Below, piece by piece: positions 19,798 to 22,237 of a DNA stretch of 22,237 nt. Location: positions 1 to 22,237 of the forward strand of contig JBDSIM010000112.1 of the NCBI GenBank assembly GCA_039917935.1. The letters are read 5' to 3'. A program made the translations under genes and the position numbers. The notes below the pieces were generated by a model. The model made no database searches. It was not told the DNA's origin and saw only the letters and a list, made by a program, of their open reading frames with translations. Numbering within the stretch: the stretch's first letter is position 1; each line of letters starts with the position of its first letter. Origin of the DNA: Chryseosolibacter sp039917935. GTDB taxonomy: Bacteria > Bacteroidota > Bacteroidia > Cytophagales > Cyclobacteriaceae.

Positions 19798-22237
19798 TTA
19801 CTGACCCATCATAATAAATGCACCCCAGAAGTAAGGTTCTTTGTATTGGGCCATTAACTGGAGCTGGGCTTGCTTGAAAGCTTTCGGTTTGTTTCCGATT
19901 TTTATCCAGTTTGTATAGAAATTTTTCATCAATTGTTGCGTAGCAGCATCGTCAACTTTCCAAAGGCTCATAATTAATGCATCTGCGCCTGCCACCAGAA
20001 AAGCGCGTTGCAACCCGTAAACACCTTCTCCTGCCTTCACTTCTCCCAGTCCTGTCTCACAGGCGCTTAACACAATTAAGTTAGTTCCTTCCAGATTCAT
20101 GTTCATGGCTTCATAGGCAGTCAGGATTCCATTATCGTTGCTGGAAAGATTTGGCATCGATGTTCCGCTAACAGTTTTGGCTGCCCCGGCAAGCATAATG
20201 CCCGATCTTAACAACGGATTCTCGTTTGCATTTTCCATTTGTATGCCAAAGGCAGAACCTGATTTTTCTACATCCTCAAGGAAATAGCCATGGGTTGCAA
20301 TATGTAAAAGCAATGGTCCCTTTAATGATTTTAATTTCGCCTCAGAAGCCGATGCGTCGGTTAAAAGATTCACCTGATAACCTGAAGCTTTTAAAATTTT
20401 TGAGATGCCATCTATTTCCAATTTGGTACCCGGAAGAGGCTTGACAGCCGAACCACCATAATCTGGAAAGCCCAAGAGCGTTGCGTTCTTTTTTGGGGCC
20501 AGGTTTTTTTTGGCTTTCATTCCGATTAAGTCTTTTGAGTTTCCCAATATGGTCACCTCATATCGGTTAATCACATAATCTCCAGCCGGTTTTCTCAGTG
20601 TATTTATATTCAGCTGATTAAACACCCCATCGGGGGAGACGAATATCACTTTCTTATTTTGTAATTCTTTGTCGATAGGTGCCCAGTATTGATCATATGA
20701 ATAATCATCGGTGACCTTTTGCTGGATGGCGTTTCGGTAATATTTAGCGTACCGGGTTTCGAGCTGCTGGCCATTTTCCAGTACAACCATTTTAGGATTT
20801 TCTACCCCTTTTTTTAAAATGAGCACCAGGTATTTTGAATCAGGGGTAAACGCCTGATCAAATTTTTTCACCCGAATAATCTCGACCATTACCTCGTTAT
20901 CCGCCAGCAGATTTCTGATGTCAGAATATTTTATTTTCGCTGCGGAATAACCTTGAGAAAAATCTTTCGATCTTTCTGAAAGGCTTTTCTCCATGGCGTT
21001 CGTGGCTCTTTCAGTGGAATCAAGGTTGATTTTTTGGGCTTTTAATTCACTTTTTGAATATGCGTAAAGTCTCGCCAGTTGTTCTTTTTGATCCACCCAG
21101 GTCACATAGTCTTTGATGAGAATGCCGTCACCGCTTGTGAAGATGTTTTGTTTGATCTTATTTGTGGAGTTCAGGAGCAGTGCTTTCGTCGCGATTTGAT
21201 AATCGTAAACATCTTTAATTATTTCTGGTTTCGCAGGGAAAGCCTCCATGGCAAAATTGTAAAATCGTTGAAACCGGGGGGCAAGAATATCCCAGTATTT
21301 GGTCTTCTCCGCTTCACTCATCGGAGGAAAGTAGGTATTGATAAATTCAAGTGATTTATCCATCAGCTCGCGATACGTTGTATAAGCTTTATCGAAAGCA
21401 CCATTCTTCCAATAAAAAATTGCCAGGTCTTCCTGGGATTGAACGTAGTGCGGATGATTCTTCCCGAGCGTTTTCTCGCGTGTCGAAAGCGCTTTTTCTA
21501 AAAGAGGCAAGGCCTCTGGATACCGGGCATTGAGCCGGTAAAAATTTCCCAAATCACTGATTACCTTAGCATACGCGGGATTTTCTTCTCCAAAGCTGCT
21601 TTTATAAATGGAGGCTGAACGCTTCAGGAGGTCTTCCACTTTTTCCGGTTTGCCCATCAGCATATAAAGTCCGGCCTGATTGTTCAGCATGCTCGCATAA
21701 TCAGGATTGGTTTTACCTAACCGTTTTTCCATACTGAGATAAATGGTTTCAGCTTCCGGAAACTTCCCCATCTGCTGATAAAGCAATGCCAGATTGGAGA
21801 GAAACTTAAGGTGGTTTTTGGACTTTTTACTCTGAAGTTTTTCCGCGACATCGATCGCATCTGTCAATGCTTTCTCAGCTTGTTCGAATCGGCCGATTGC
21901 CTGAAATAGCATTGCCTGATTATTTACTACAATGGCATAGGGCATGGAGGATCGAAGATTGTTGCCATCAATTATGTTCACCGCCTGTGCCAACGTTTTT
22001 TCCGCTTCATTATAACGCCCTAAATTATAGTGCAACACACCGTAATTATTAAGCGAGGCCGCTATCCCAATGTTACCCTCTCCAAATCTGGTTTTTCGGA
22101 TATCCAATGCACCTGCAGTAAATCCTTCGGCCTGGGTGAAGCGACCCATGGTTGCGTATAATAACCCCTGGTTAGAAATGGTCTTTAAGTATCCAAGGTT
22201 TTCTGTAAGATCAGTATCCTCAAATATTTTTTTCGCT
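19798..22237 (-). CDS. TPR-CHAT protein (5' end beyond right edge)
   Basis: The frame is open through the right edge, so the N-terminus is missing; at least 812 residues are present. The N-terminal third is about seven tetratricopeptide repeats of some 42 residues (e.g. LNNYGVLHYNLGRYNEAEKTLAQAV, LSNLALLYQQMGKFPEAETIYLSM, DLAIFYWKNGAFDKAY). A helical linker follows, then a C-terminal CHAT domain (caspase-like clan CD peptidase). The catalytic histidine is in LLHIATHGYFLED (codon 20290-20292) and the cysteine in VLSACETGLGEVKAGEGVYGLQRAFLVAGADAL (codon 20059-20061), both intact. The end PYFWGAFIMMGQ is typical. CHAT proteins range from separase-like proteases to conflict-system effectors. No gasdermin or CRISPR partner is in the window; the upstream side is unseen. 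Confidence 0.93.
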   Translation of the reverse strand, partial: AKKIFEDTDLTENLGYLKTISNQGLLYATMGRFTQAEGFTAGALDIRKTRFGEGNIGIAASLNNYGVLHYNLGRYNEAEKTLAQAVNIIDGNNLRSSMPYAIVVNNQAMLFQAIGRFEQAEKALTDAIDVAEKLQSKKSKNHLKFLSNLALLYQQMGKFPEAETIYLSMEKRLGKTNPDYASMLNNQAGLYMLMGKPEKVEDLLKRSASIYKSSFGEENPAYAKVISDLGNFYRLNARYPEALPLLEKALSTREKTLGKNHPHYVQSQEDLAIFYWKNGAFDKAYTTYRELMDKSLEFINTYFPPMSEAEKTKYWDILAPRFQRFYNFAMEAFPAKPEIIKDVYDYQIATKALLLNSTNKIKQNIFTSGDGILIKDYVTWVDQKEQLARLYAYSKSELKAQKINLDSTERATNAMEKSLSERSKDFSQGYSAAKIKYSDIRNLLADNEVMVEIIRVKKFDQAFTPDSKYLVLILKKGVENPKMVVLENGQQLETRYAKYYRNAIQQKVTDDYSYDQYWAPIDKELQNKKVIFVSPDGVFNQLNINTLRKPAGDYVINRYEVTILGNSKDLIGMKAKKNLAPKKNATLLGFPDYGGSAVKPLPGTKLEIDGISKILKASGYQVNLLTDASASEAKLKSLKGPLLLHIATHGYFLEDVEKSGSAFGIQMENANENPLLRSGIMLAGAAKTVSGTSMPNLSSNDNGILTAYEAMNMNLEGTNLIVLSACETGLGEVKAGEGVYGLQRAFLVAGADALIMSLWKVDDAATQQLMKNFYTNWIKIGNKPKAFKQAQLQLMAQYKEPYFWGAFIMMGQ

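Overview
The window looks like a chromosomal segment from a Bacteroidota bacterium, most plausibly of the Cytophagales. The reasons are a DUF4252 / ECF sigma operon, a MacB/FtsX-type permease of the kind abundant in this phylum, an OmpA protein with PD40-like repeats and carboxypeptidase-regulatory-like domains, and a match to the Bacteroidota promoter form (TTG, then TAnnTTTG). The taxon is an inference from gene content; no rRNA or tRNA was seen. Most of the sequence is ordinary core and accessory metabolism, with two regions that carry non-coding structure worth attention.

Layout. 1-2348 (minus): the start of a branched-chain amino acid operon. It consists of a 40-residue leader peptide rich in Leu/Ile/Val, an intrinsic terminator with competing antiterminator pairings, ilvE, then ilvD running off the left edge. 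2515-4989 (minus): a MacB/FtsX-like ABC permease with no ATPase beside it. 4990-5583: a long non-coding stretch holding a GC-rich, hairpin-forming segment that looks like a dispersed repeat. 5584-6397 (plus): a DoxX-like membrane protein and a small unknown protein. 6400-11119 (minus): ECF sigma factor, membrane-anchored putative anti-sigma, three DUF4252-like secreted proteins, and then an ABC ATPase and its ABC-2 permease, all in one orientation. 11160-12380: a REP-associated tyrosine transposase (RAYT) gene with structured REP-like repeats on both sides. 12415-14102: a 5'-deoxyribonucleotidase, then a DUF2007/zinc-ribbon protein and a SLOG/LOG-like protein. 14127-16406 (minus): an OmpA-family envelope protein and a four-helix membrane protein. 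16584-18651 (plus): a recognisable promoter driving an exported SMP-30-like beta-propeller and a lipoprotein PQQ-type sugar dehydrogenase. 18714-19709 (minus): an aldo/keto reductase. 19798-22237 (minus): a TPR-CHAT protein that continues past the right edge.

How the parts work together. The leader and the two ilv genes form a complete classical attenuation circuit. Scarcity of charged Leu/Ile/Val tRNA would stall the ribosome on the control codons, free a segment that pairs with the 5' arm of the terminator, and let transcription continue into ilvE-ilvD. The sigma/anti-sigma/DUF4252 cluster looks like an envelope-linked signalling unit whose proteins are exported. The RAYT plus its flanking repeats looks like an autonomous REP-spreading unit. 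These functional links are inferred from sequence and arrangement.
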